From Costus lasius (taxonomy: Eukaryota; Streptophyta; Magnoliopsida; Zingiberales; Costaceae), in NCBI GenBank assembly GCA_027563935.2, contig CM050449.1, positions 89,814,371-89,878,370 of the forward strand: a stretch of DNA of 64,000 nt. Direction: 5' to 3'. Made by a program: the position numbers and the translations under genes. Positions 45,638 to 56,151 of the stretch are shown one piece after another (position 1 is the first letter of the stretch; every line of letters starts with the position of its first letter). Under the pieces are notes generated by a model. That model was not told the origin of the DNA and ran no database searches. It saw only the letters and a list, made by a program, of their open reading frames with translations.

Positions 45638-46734
45638 GCTCCGAGAACATCATCCTTAATTGTATTCCAGAAGGACTTGAAAAAAGCCGCGTTGAAACCA
45701 TCGACTCCTGGAGCTTTTGAGATGTTTGCCTTATCCACCACTTTGACAATGTCTTCAATCAAATACCGGGACTCAAGAAAAGTAATTGAATTTGCCGAAA
45801 GGGATTTGTTTACTTGAAAATTCAGATGAAGAGGATCCAGAACGGGGCCAAGAAGATTTTTGTAAAAACTAACAGCTTCATTGGATATATTTTCACTAGA
45901 AACATAAATGCCATTCGAGTCTTTTATTGAAGAGATGGAGTTATGAATGGGCCTGGATTTCATCAAGTTGTAAAAATAAGCAGTATTCGAATCCCCCAAA
46001 GATATTCATTGTTCTCTAGAATGCTGCTTTAGGGCCGATTCTTCTTCAAGCCAAAACTCTTTTATTTTTTTCCTGGTAGAACTTCTCCAGAGCGCCCAGT
46101 GTGGGGTCCAGGAGATCCAATTGGAGCTGGTGCTGAATAGACTTCAGACGAGTGGAATTCTCTCTAAGATCGGCCTCCTTGTCCGCTCTCCTCTTCCTAG
46201 CACATTGCTTAAGACATTGCTTAACCTTTGTAAGCTTTTGACATAAGATAAACATAGGCGTGCCTTTAAAATTGCAGGAGTTCCAAATGGTCTCTATCGT
46301 GGGGGCTAAAGTCGGACAAAGGAGCCAATTGTTGAAAAATTTAAAGCGAGCCCCTTTCCGGGGTGGGCTGGCACCGAAAAAGATAAGAGTTGGTGAATGA
46401 TCAGATAATGTAGGATTAAGGAAAATGGCTTCCGCCATAGGAAATTTTTTGGACCATTCCTTTGTTGCCATAATACGGTCGAGCTTACACCAAATACGAT
46501 TTGTGCCAATCTGAGAGTTAGACCAAGTGTAATAAGGACCTCTAAATTTTATATCTGTAATGTTGAGTGACGCGCGCAAGTAAATATTGTAAAGAATTTC
46601 AGAATCGTTGTGGATAGAGCCACCTTTCTTATCCTCCAGAGAGAAGAGCATATTGAAATCACCAATCAAAACCATGGGACTCGTAGTATATCCTTTGGAA
46701 AGAGTACCCCAGATCTCCTTCCGTTCGATCACTG
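45638..46734 (-). pseudogene. L1 ORF2: endonuclease C-terminus and linker
   Basis: From 46,734 the minus strand reads SVIERKEIWGTLSKGY, then VLIGDFNMLFSLEDKKGG (GDFN motif of the APE-like endonuclease), RGPYYTWSNSQIG, KLDRIMATKEW and NPTLSDHSPTLIFF (SDHSP motif). A helical linker follows (CLKQCARKRRADKEADLREN). A 1-bp insertion in the AAAAAA run near 46,066 shifts frame, and a TGA replaces Trp near 46,004. The reading then continues with SLGDSNTAYFYNLMKSRPIH and SKAPGVDGFNAAFFKSFW, leading into reverse transcriptase. Element F follows. Confidence 0.9.
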
Positions 46735-46739
46735 AGTAT

Positions 46740-48419
46740 TGAAAGGTCCCCAAAACAGGGGGGAGAAACCCTAATAGGCGCATAACAAGGATCATACATG
46801 CGGAAGCTAGGGTTTCATAGAAAATCGATATGCATGTCATATAATCAACTCTTAAGGCTTGTATAGAGCGAAAGGGATTCATACCATTGCCATTGCAAGG
46901 ATGGCGACTTGGAAGCAAAGATGCGAGTGCTTCTTCTCCAAAGGCACCGCACACAAGATGAGAGAAGCTTTCTTCTTGTCGCTCCTTGTGCTAGCAAGGA
47001 TCTCTAAGTGTCCTAATCGCTTGAAGGGATGAGATCTCCTTGTTCCTTGGCTTGTCCGAATGCTCTCCAAGGCGTGAGAGAAATCACACACGAGAGAGGG
47101 GGCGTCGAGAAGAGGCAAGCGTTTTGGCGTTGAGAGGAAGTGGCGTTAATGACTTTCCAAAAATAGAAAGTCATGAAGCCATGCGCCCATGATCTCAAAA
47201 CCGACCAAAACGCCTTCAAGCTTTGAACCAAGCGTTCATACATGTGAACTGGTTCAAGCCAATTCGATCCATTTCAATTTGGTTCAAAGACCAAATCAAA
47301 CCAGCCCAAGCCATGGTCTAGATCTTACTGAACCAAATGGTTCAAGATCTAACCGTTCATCTCTTGATGCTCTTGATCTCACCGATCTAGCATCAATTCT
47401 CTCGATCGAAGCTTACCGATCTCAAGCCCTAATCAATCAAACATGATCAGACCAGATCTCACTTACAATCAGAGATTAAATCCCTTTAAACTGAATCAAA
47501 ACAATTCAGTCCACACGATCTGACTCAAGTAAGCCATATCATCAAATTGTGCGACCCTAAGGGTTTCCTTTAAATGTCGGTAACGATAACTTACGTTATC
47601 ACGATCAGTGAGGGGTATCTAGCAACACATCACTGTCTCCCGATATAAAGGAAAGAGTCTTCCAAGACTACACCCAAACCACAGCACAAGTGTGAATCCA
47701 CTTCACTAGGCATACATGTTTCCTTTGCCACTGGATGTTCTTATTGGACAAGCGTGTCAAGCCTGTAATTCCAATATGATGAGAATGATTAGATCAGATG
47801 AAACATAGTCATCTGGGTATGGCCATACACTTTCTCAATCATCTCATCCAGGGGGCCCCTATAGAACATCACACTCCTTCCAAGGAGACGGCAATCCTAT
47901 ATCTATCACTAGCGCCCTAACATGACTCATGCTCATTATCCAAGATAGTCTATAACCATTATGTTTCAAATGATATTGAACTACCTCAAAACAATGCCAA
48001 TCATCATTTAGAAACACAAGTGATCTCAAGTCAGAGGAAGTATGCCACTTGTTTGCATACAAGGATTATTCACATTGTGACAAGCAATTGAATATCCTAA
48101 GTAGGGTCTGTCCAGTACATCCAATGTACCCATGAGTCTACATCTTATTCCATGCTCGAAGCATCCTATAAGATTAGAATACATATTAGTCTCAATCATA
48201 TCAAGGCTGTCTCATGTTCACCAAGATATCTCGACTAAGGACAACACTGCATGTCAGCCAAGCTGAACAGCATTGAGACATTATTCAGAAGTATACATAT
48301 TGCAGCAGATAATGTAACAACCTGAATAAGAACCATTGCCTTTATAAACATTGAGTTTATACATGGTACTGATATAATCCCAAGGCCTCAAACATTAGCC
48401 TTAAGGGCATACCCCAACA
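46740..48419 (-). repeat. 3' LTR of Cop-1
   Basis: From TGAAAGGTCC to ACCCCAACA on the plus strand. Hairpin GATAAC-TTAC-GTTATC is at 47,585-47,600. Open frames here are mirrored exactly in the other LTR and are not real genes. Confidence 0.96.
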
Positions 48420-48434
48420 ATCTCCCACTTGCAC
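48420..48434 (-). promoter_or_regulatory. Polypurine tract of Cop-1
   Basis: The minus strand reads GTGCAAGTGGGAGAT directly before the LTR start TGTTGGGG. It is identical to the tract of element E. Confidence 0.9.
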
Positions 48435-48439
48435 TTAAT

Positions 48440-50413
48440 CTAATGGTTGAGAAATCTCAAACCCATATTATTATAGTGCTTCTCATGCTTCTGCTGCGCC
48501 AGAGGCTTTGTAAGCGGGTCTGCCAGATTGTCATCTGTATGAACCTTGCAGACTTTGATCTCGCTAAGATCAATGATCTCCCGGATCAAGTGAAACCTTC
48601 TCTGTATGTGCTTGGACTTCTGGTGCGACCGTGGTTCCTTTGCTTGTGCTATTGCTTCAGTGTTATCACAGAAGATAACCAAAGGATCTGCACTCGAAGG
48701 AACAACACCAAGTTCCTGAACGAACTTACGAATCCACACTGCCTCCTTAGATGCTTCTGAGGCTGCAACATACTCGGCTTCTGTTGTGGAATCAGCAACA
48801 ATTGACTGTTTGAAACTTTTCCACACCACTGCTCCTCCATTCAAGCTAAAAACATAGCCTGATTGCGATCGGAAATCATCCAGGTCAGATTGGAATGAAG
48901 CGTCAGTATATCCTTCAATACTGAGTTCTTCCTGACCTCCATATATCAAGAACATATCTTTGGTCCTCCGAAGATATTTCAAAATGTTCTTGACCGCAAT
49001 CCAGTGTGCCTTCCTTGGATTACTTTGGAATCGACTGGTCACGCTTAACCCGTAAGCAACGTCTGGGCGAGTACACAACATCGCATACATAATGGATCCA
49101 ATAGCCGAAGCATAAGGCGTATTGTCCATTTCATCTTTCTCAGTCCGTGTTTGTGGACACTGACTCTTTGAAAGATTCAGACCATGTCTGACTGGAAGAT
49201 ATCCTCTTTTAGAATTTTCTAAATGGAATCTCTCCAGGACTTTATCGATGTAAGGACTCTGGCACAGCCCGAGAAGCCTCTTAGATCTATCTCTGTAGAT
49301 CTTCACACCTAATACATAGGCTGCTTCTCCTAAATCTTTCATCTGGAAACATTTTCTTAACCATGCTTTGACAGCATGTAGTTTAGGAATATCGTTTCCA
49401 ATGATTAAGATATCATCGACGTAGAGGACTAGGAAAGTAATCACGCTCCCACTAAACCTCTTATATACACACGGGTCATCTTCATTCTTGATGAAACCAA
49501 ATTCACAGATTGATTCATCAAAACGAATATTCCAGCTTCTTAATGCTTGTTTAAGTCCATAAATGGACTTCTTTAATTTGCATATTTTATGACGATCATA
49601 TGGATTAGTGAAACCTTCAGGTTGTGTCATATACACATCCTGTTCTAATTTTCCATTAAGGAAAGCAGTCTTCACATCCATCTGCCAGATCTCATAATCA
49701 TAATATGCCGCTATCGCGAGAATAATCCGAATAGACTTGAACATGGCTACAGGAGAGAAAGTTTCATCATAATCTATCCCGTAGATTTGTTTGAAACCTT
49801 TCGCAACTAGCCTGCCTTTATAGGTAACCACGTTACCATCCATGTCAATCTTCTTCTTGAAGATCCACTTACAGCCTATAGGGATTACTCCCGGAGGCGG
49901 ATCAACCAAATCCCATACTTGGTTATCAGACATGGAGTCCATCTCGGCTCGCATAGCTTCAAGCCATCTCGCTGATTCCGGTCCACTGACCGCATCCGCA
50001 TAAGTGAGGGGTTCATCATCAATGATGTAGACTCCGTCATAGCGCTCAGGCTGTCGACGGATCCTTCCCGATCTTCGCGGTTCCCGTGTTATCTGAGCCT
50101 CAGGTTGTTCAGTAACCTGATCTACTGGCTCAGGCTCATCCAACTGTGCTTGACTACTTTGTCCTTCTTCTGGATTCTCATCCAGCTTTATTTCTCTCCC
50201 ACTGGCTTCTTGCAGAAGAAATTCTTTCTCAAGAAAAATAGCCGTCCGAGCAACAAATACTTTGTTCTCTTTGGGATCGTAGAAATAATAACCCTTAGTT
50301 TCCTTAGGGTAACCGACAAAGATACATTTCTCAGATATGCTCTCTAGTTTCCTAGAGGCGAGCTTTTTGACATAAGCCTCGCAACCCCAGATCTTAATAA
50401 ATGTCAAGCTCGG
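48440..50413 (-). CDS. Cop-1 pol, second part: reverse transcriptase and RNase H
   Basis: It is in the same frame as the first part and separated only by the TAG at 50,414-50,416. Counting from codon TTG at 50,407: the integrase C-terminal region is residues 1-110 (IWGCEAYVK, CIFVGYPKETKGYYFY). The reverse transcriptase is about 165-400, with WQMDVKTAFLNGKL (Asp 244) and YVDDILIIGND (YVDD 329-332). The RNase H has GYTDASFQSD (Asp 502), STTEAEYVAASEA (Glu 543) and FCDNTEAIAQAKEP (Asp 581), then RSHQKSKHIQRRF. The end, MGLRFLNH, lies beside the polypurine tract. All catalytic residues are present. It would be made only by stop readthrough or from a sister copy. Confidence 0.9.
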   Translation of the reverse strand, partial: PSLTFIKIWGCEAYVKKLASRKLESISEKCIFVGYPKETKGYYFYDPKENKVFVARTAIFLEKEFLLQEASGREIKLDENPEEGQSSQAQLDEPEPVDQVTEQPEAQITREPRRSGRIRRQPERYDGVYIIDDEPLTYADAVSGPESARWLEAMRAEMDSMSDNQVWDLVDPPPGVIPIGCKWIFKKKIDMDGNVVTYKGRLVAKGFKQIYGIDYDETFSPVAMFKSIRIILAIAAYYDYEIWQMDVKTAFLNGKLEQDVYMTQPEGFTNPYDRHKICKLKKSIYGLKQALRSWNIRFDESICEFGFIKNEDDPCVYKRFSGSVITFLVLYVDDILIIGNDIPKLHAVKAWLRKCFQMKDLGEAAYVLGVKIYRDRSKRLLGLCQSPYIDKVLERFHLENSKRGYLPVRHGLNLSKSQCPQTRTEKDEMDNTPYASAIGSIMYAMLCTRPDVAYGLSVTSRFQSNPRKAHWIAVKNILKYLRRTKDMFLIYGGQEELSIEGYTDASFQSDLDDFRSQSGYVFSLNGGAVVWKSFKQSIVADSTTEAEYVAASEASKEAVWIRKFVQELGVVPSSADPLVIFCDNTEAIAQAKEPRSHQKSKHIQRRFHLIREIIDLSEIKVCKVHTDDNLADPLTKPLAQQKHEKHYNNMGLRFLNH

Positions 50414-52354
50414 CTATTTCCCATACCATAACTCATATGGAGTCTTTGAAACGGCCTTGGATGGCACTCGGTTTAGTACCTTTGCAGCTGTTTCCAGTGC
50501 AAATCCCCAAAAGGAGTAAGGTAGAGTAGCCTGACTCATCATAGAACGAACCATATCTAGTAATGTTCTATTTCTCCTCTCGGACACACCATTCCATTGC
50601 GGTGTTCCTGGCGGAGTGAGCTGTGAGATAATCCCACACTCCTTCAGATAGTCAGTAAACTCATGACTCAAGTATTCTCCACCTCGATCTGAGCGAAGTG
50701 CCTTGATATTTCGGCCTAGCTGATTTTGTACTTCATTTTTGAACTCTTTGAACTTGTCAAAAGATTCACTCTTATGTCTCATAAGATAGACATAACCATA
50801 CCTACTGAAATCATCAGTAAAGGTAATGAAGTATGAATAGCCACCTCTGGCATGTTTACTAAATGGCCCACACACATCACTTTGAATGAGGTCAAGTAAA
50901 CCTGAAGCCCTTTGACCTTTGTTGGAAAAAGGAGACTTCGTCATTTTACCCATTAAACAAGCTTTGCATGTATCAAGCTCCTTATAGGAGAATGATCCCA
51001 GCAGTCCATAGTCATGCAACCGCTTAATGCGCTTCTTGTTAATATGGCCTAAACGACTATGCCATAGCAAGGTGCTGTCATCAGCATACTTGGCTTTCTT
51101 AATATCAATCTGTTGTATAGAACATTCCATGTCCAACATGAATAACCCATTGTTAATTGACCCAGTAACATAAACAATATTATCAAAAGAAATGTAACAC
51201 TTTGAAATCTTGCATTCAAAGGAAAACCCTTTCCTGACAAGAGCAGGAATAGAGATAATATTCTTAGTTATGCTTGGTACAAAATAACAATTGTCCAGTT
51301 CTAATACAAGACCAGATGGTAAAGAGTTGTGATAAACTCCTACAGCAACAGCAGCAACCCGTGCCCCGTTTCCTACTCGTAGGTCCACCTCATGCTGTCC
51401 CACCTGTCTTCTTCTCTTGAGTTCCTGTACATTTGAACAAATGTGAACTCCACATGCAGTGTCTAACACCCATGAAATAGAAGAAGAAACCATGACTTCA
51501 GTCACGAAAATACCTGAGCCAGAAGCAAAAGAGTTGCTTCCCTTCTTATCTCCTTGGAGCGCTTTACAGTCCTTTTTCCAGTGACCCAACTGGCCACAAT
51601 GGAAACATCTGTATTCCTTCGACCGCTTTACTTTTTGCTTCACAGCCTTGTTGTAGCTCTTGACAGGGGCTTTGCCCTTCTTCCCCTTCTTCTTGTTCCT
51701 AGAAGGAACCATGAGGACAGAGGATGAAGGCGTTCCCTTCTCACGAGACTGAGTCTGCTCAGTTGTCAAGAGCATATTCAGTAACTCTGCTGGCGTACAG
51801 TCGATCTTGTTCATATTAAAATTAATAATGAATGGATCGAAAGAGGCCGGGAGAGACTGCAGGATGATATCTACAACAAGCTCCTGATTGATGGTGTGTC
51901 CCAGTTTCTCTAGAGCCTCCTTGTACCCAATCATCTTGAGCACATGAGCTCCAACTGGACTCCCTTCAGTCAGTTTGCTCTGAAAGAAAAGTTTAGTCAA
52001 ATTATAGCGTTCAGTCCTTGCCTGTGCTGCATACAGCATCTTGAGGTTTGCTATAATTTCTATAGCAGATAAATCCTCATGCTGACGTTGCAGCTGTGGC
52101 GTCATAGACGCTAGCATAAGGCAAGCGACGTCAATGCTATCATTGACATGCTTTTCATAAGCTTCCCGAACCGCCCTTGCGGCGTTCGTAGCGGGTTGAG
52201 GCGGTATAGCCGTCTCGAGGACATACAGTTTCCTCTCAGCCTTAAGAACAATCTTAAGGTGTCCGTACCAGTCTGAGAAGTTTGGCCCAGCAAACTTCTC
52301 CCTTTCCAGTAGGGATCGCACATTGAAGGCTGTGGTGTTCGTTGCTGCAGTAAT
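50414..52354 (-). CDS. Cop-1 gag, protease and integrase (frame ends at a TAG)
   Basis: The open frame begins after a TAG at 52,355-52,357. Its first codon there is ATT, where relatives would have ATG; the next start-like codon is GTG at 52,321. Residue numbers below count from that GTG. gag is 1-235 (FSDWYGHLKIVLKAERKLYV). The CCHC knuckle is Cys239, Cys242, His247, Cys252 (CFHCGQLGHWKKDC). Protease is WVLDTACGVHICSN (Asp287). The HHCC zinc site is His421, His426, Cys452, Cys455. The integrase core is Asp482, Asp545, Glu581 with exactly 35 residues between the last two. It stops at LWYGK. Roles are particle formation, polyprotein cleavage and cDNA integration. Confidence 0.9.
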   Translation of the reverse strand: MTAATNTTAFNVRSLLEREKFAGPNFSDWYGHLKIVLKAERKLYVLETAIPPQPATNAARAVREAYEKHVNDSIDVACLMLASMTPQLQRQHEDLSAIEIIANLKMLYAAQARTERYNLTKLFFQSKLTEGSPVGAHVLKMIGYKEALEKLGHTINQELVVDIILQSLPASFDPFIINFNMNKIDCTPAELLNMLLTTEQTQSREKGTPSSSVLMVPSRNKKKGKKGKAPVKSYNKAVKQKVKRSKEYRCFHCGQLGHWKKDCKALQGDKKGSNSFASGSGIFVTEVMVSSSISWVLDTACGVHICSNVQELKRRRQVGQHEVDLRVGNGARVAAVAVGVYHNSLPSGLVLELDNCYFVPSITKNIISIPALVRKGFSFECKISKCYISFDNIVYVTGSINNGLFMLDMECSIQQIDIKKAKYADDSTLLWHSRLGHINKKRIKRLHDYGLLGSFSYKELDTCKACLMGKMTKSPFSNKGQRASGLLDLIQSDVCGPFSKHARGGYSYFITFTDDFSRYGYVYLMRHKSESFDKFKEFKNEVQNQLGRNIKALRSDRGGEYLSHEFTDYLKECGIISQLTPPGTPQWNGVSERRNRTLLDMVRSMMSQATLPYSFWGFALETAAKVLNRVPSKAVSKTPYELWYGK

Positions 52355-52357
52355 CTA

Positions 52358-54105
52358 CAACAATGCAAGAACAGCAAGGTCAGTATCAATGTTAGAATCA
52401 ATTCAGGACTTAAGAATGATTCTTTTCTCACTATTTGATCTGACTGAAAAATCCAGTAAAACAGTCCGAAAGAGTGAAACTCTTTTAGTGAGATGGGATC
52501 CAGATTTCATACTTGGTCTCCGCGTCCCGCTCAGGCGAGATAAGATGCACAGAGACTACAAGCACTAATCTCTGGTAGGCAATCCCTGCCAATCGCCAAC
52601 CCGTGCGATTCTCCTTCATCTGGGCAATCCAGCAGACTGTGCCAACTGAGTTGGTACAACACAGTCTCTGATCCCACAGATGGCTGCCTCCATATAGCTA
52701 CCATATGCTCAATATGTAGCCTACATGGTCAAGCTGACCCGACCTACTCCCTGGACCACCACGTGCTATGCTGAGCAACGAGAAGCGATAAATCCCTTCT
52801 CTGTAACACGTAGGTGTAATCACACACCGTCTGAAGATAGATGGGCGTGCCCACTGAGTGGGTACAACACGGCCCCAACGATAGTCAGAACAGTGAGGTT
52901 TCGCGTCAGAAGGCTATCGTGCTTGATATTTAACGTTGGATTTTTAACGGTCCTTTTATCTTCTTACTATCATTCAAATCCTATGGTGATAGCAGAAGAA
53001 TAAATCATGCAGTTACAAAATTACTGAAACAGTAAATTAAAAGCATGATGATCTTATGTGGTGAAAGCCCATTAAGCCTAAGCAAGACCTTAATTAACTT
53101 AAGTCTTCACTTGAGCTCTTCTTGGGTCTTTTGTATTTTCTCTGGCCCAACCCGGGCCCAAGTGCCCACTGCAGCTCAGGTGCGCCCACCAGGTAAAATG
53201 CGCCTATCCTAGAGTCGAACCCTAGACCTCCCACTGGTGAAGCCACTTGCTGCATGCGCCTCTGCCAAGTGTGCTTTGTGCTCATGTCTGATCAAAATAC
53301 ATTTTAATCTATCTAGACATGATTGACTCGCAGGTCAATTACACTTTATAAATTAATTAAAATGTGATGCGCAGATCACAATAATAATTTACAAATAATA
53401 ATCCAGGCACGCAGGCCCCAGCACAGCACACATTAAATAGGGCAGCCCACATAAGATTAAATAAACACCAAACATGGTATACAAGCAACATGTGATCCAA
53501 AAACAAGAAAATAAAATTTCGAAAAACCCCATGGCATCAATTTTATTCCCTTATGTGCCCTACTACCTTACAACGGTCCATTAATAGGGATCCACTCATC
53601 AGACCTAGTCAGACCCACTGCCCTTGCATGCACCAAGTCCTAACTGACTTGAGTCGACCTAATGGTCAACCATGCATGCGCTGGGCTGAACGACCCTCAT
53701 GAGTTCTAGCAAGCGGGTGTGACCCCGGGCCTAACTCATGAGCGTTCACTGGTTGTCTCAACCAGACATCGCTACACGCCTGTCTGCAGTCGACCTATAG
53801 CCACCTCATGCTCGCGCATAGGTGCCATCTGGTCGACCCATCTAGGCTGTCAGATAGTCTGATCAGACTGTTGGGTCTAGACTGGATTGATGACTTCAAC
53901 CCTAATAACCCGTCTAAGTTTTTTAAAGCAGGCGCTTATAGATCTAGATGGAGCGCGCAAGAAGTTAAGTTTTGACAAAAACATCTACTTGCGCCAACAG
54001 TAATGTACATACATCTAGTATTTTCGCATGATGATAACGTTAGATCTTATCATAAGCGCAAACAAGGATCACAAAAGCAATCATATGAACATACAATGAA
54101 CCTAT
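52358..54105 (-). other. 5' leader of Cop-1 with three hairpins
   Basis: About 1.75 kb of untranslated leader. Hairpins: tcccgc-tcag-gcgaga at 52,525-52,540 (one mismatch), tgccaac-tga-gttggta at 52,640-52,656, and tgcccac-tga-gtgggta at 52,848-52,864. The last two differ by an A-T to C-G pair change. Order and spacing match the leader of element E. Just before gag the minus strand reads CTTGCATTGTTGTAG, which resembles a 3' splice site. The rest (52,940-54,105) has no recognisable gene. Confidence 0.85.
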
Positions 54106-54117
54106 GCTCTGATACCA
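54106..54117 (-). promoter_or_regulatory. Primer-binding site of Cop-1
   Basis: The minus strand reads TGGTATCAGAGC, 2 bp inside the 5' LTR, complementary to initiator-Met tRNA. Confidence 0.95.
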
Positions 54118-54119
54118 AT

Positions 54120-55799
54120 TGAAAGGTCCCCAAAACAGGGGGGAGAAACCCTAATAGGCGCATAACAAGGATCATACATGCGGAAGCTAGGGTTTCATAG
54201 AAAATCGATATGCATGTCATATAATCAACTCTTAAGGCTTGTATAGAGCGAAAGGGATTCATACCATTGCCATTGCAAGGATGGCGACTTGGAAGCAAAG
54301 ATGCGAGTGCTTCTTCTCCAAAGGCACCGCACACAAGATGAGAGAAGCTTTCTTCTTGTCGCTCCTTGTGCTAGCAAGGATCTCTAAGTGTCCTAATCGC
54401 TTGAAGGGATGAGATCTCCTTGTTCCTTGGCTTGTCCGAATGCTCTCCAAGGCGTGAGAGAAATCACACACGAGAGAGGGGGCGTCGAGAAGAGGCAAGC
54501 GTTTAGGCGTTGAGAGGAAGTGGCGTTAATGACTTTCCAAAAATAGAAAGTCATGAAGCCATGCGCCCATGATCTCAAAACCGACCAAAACGCCTTCAAG
54601 CTTTGAACCAAGCGTTCATACATGTGAACCGGTTCAAGCCAATTCGATCCATTTCAATTTGGTTCAAAGACCAAATCAAACCAGCCCAAGCCATGGTCTA
54701 GATCTTACTGAACCAAATGGTTCAAGATCTAACCGTTCATCTCTTGATGCTCTTGATCTCACTGATCTAGCATCAATTCTCTCGATCGAAGCTTACCGAT
54801 CTCAAGCCCTAATCAATCAAACATGATCAGACCAGATCTCACTTACAATCAGAGATTAAATCCCTTTAAACTGAATCAAAACAATTCAGTCCACACGATC
54901 TGACTCAAGTAAGCCATATCATCAAATTGTGCGACCCTAAGGGTTTCCTTTAAATGTCGGTAACGATAACTTACGTTATCACGATCAGTGAGGGGTATCT
55001 AGCAACACATCACTGTCTCCCGATATAAAGGAAAGAGTCTTCCAAGACTACACCCAAACCACAGCACAAGTGTGAATCCACTTCACTAGGCATACATGTT
55101 TCCTTTGCCACTGGATGTTCTTATTGGACAAGCGTGTCAAGCCTGTAATTCCAATATGATGAGAATGATTAGATCAGATGAAACATAGTCATCTGGGTAT
55201 GGCCATACACTTTCTCAATCATCTCATCCAGGGGGCCCCTATAGAACATCATACTCCTTCCAAGGAGACGGCAATCCTATATCTATCACTAGCGCCCTAA
55301 CATGACTCATGCTCATTATCCAAGATAGTCTATAACCATTATGTTTCAAATGATATTGAACTACCTCAAAACAATGCCAATCATCATTTAGAAACACAAG
55401 TGATCTCAAGTCAGAGGAAGTATGCCACTTGTTTGCATACAAGGATTATTCACATTGTGACAAGCAATTGAATATCCTAAGTAGGGTCTGTCCAGTACAT
55501 CCAATGTACCCATTAGTCTACATCTTATTCCATGCTCGAAGCATCCTATAAGATTAGAATACATATTAGTCTCAATCATATCAAGGCTGTCTCATGTTCA
55601 CCGAGATATCTCGATTAAGGACAACACTGCATGTCAGCCAAGCTGAACAGCATTGAGACATTATTCAGAAGTATACATATTGCAGCAGATAATGTAACAA
55701 CCTGAATAACAACCATTGCATTTATAAACATTGAGTTTATACATGATACTGATATAATCCCAAGGCCTCAAACATTAGCCTTAAGGGCATACCCCAACA
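54120..55799 (-). repeat. 5' LTR of Cop-1
   Basis: 1,680 bp, collinear without indels with 46,740-48,419. Differences by eye include 54,505, 54,630, 54,763 and several between 55,250 and 55,750. Hairpin GATAAC-TTAC-GTTATC is at 54,965-54,980. Confidence 0.96.
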
Positions 55800-55804
55800 A
55801 GTAT

Positions 55805-56151
55805 AACCCATAAATGACCTGAAGATTGAAAAGAAACTCCCCATGAATATTAGAGACCATCCCCACAATCACTTGATTTGTCACTTCCAAGATTTCAATT
55901 CTGTAAACCGTAGGGTCCCACACAAGCCAGATTCTGCCCCCGGATATATGAACATAGTTATTTGCAAACGACCAACCAGGGAACGCCGAGTTGATGACAT
56001 TTGCACTTTTAGCAATATTTACATGCGTTTCCAGAAGCGCACAGATTTTGATATGATAAGTGTTTAAAAGGTTCGTTACCTCCCTCCTCTTTGCTAGTGC
56101 ATTGAAGCCTCTCACATTCCAACACACAATCGGGGCCATCAGAGAGTTCAT
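55805..56151 (-). pseudogene. L1 ORF2: endonuclease N-terminus
   Basis: Starts at ATG 56,151 (MNSLMAPIVCWNVRGFNALA). The APE-like endonuclease shows VCWNVRGFN, then ICALLETHV with its metal-binding Glu, and FANNYVHISGGRIWLVWDP. The start codon overlaps the ORF1 stop in ATGA (56,148-56,151), which suggests stop-restart translation of ORF2. Cop-1 is inserted after VIYGLY, and the domain continues at 46,734. The gene as a whole is broken further down. Confidence 0.9.

Larger units (their letters stand above)
46740..55799 (-). mobile_element. Cop-1: complete, young Copia LTR retrotransposon
   Basis: This 9,060-bp element has a 5' LTR 54,120-55,799, 3' LTR 46,740-48,419 (1,680 bp each) and a perfect target duplication agtat (46,735-46,739 and 55,800-55,804). 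It also has an initiator-Met primer-binding site, a leader of about 1.75 kb, one gag-pol frame and a polypurine tract. By eye the LTRs differ at about 10 of 1,680 positions, so insertion is recent. Two defects stand out: an in-frame TAG at 50,414-50,416 and no ATG at the expected gag start. Two older solo LTRs of the family are at 501-2,210 and 7,201-8,884. Confidence 0.96.

Noticed and set aside
47013..47446. Open frames of 76-85 codons repeated at 54,393-54,826
   Set aside because: They are in the two LTRs of Cop-1 and identical because the LTRs are. No similarity to any protein and no conservation in the older solo LTRs.
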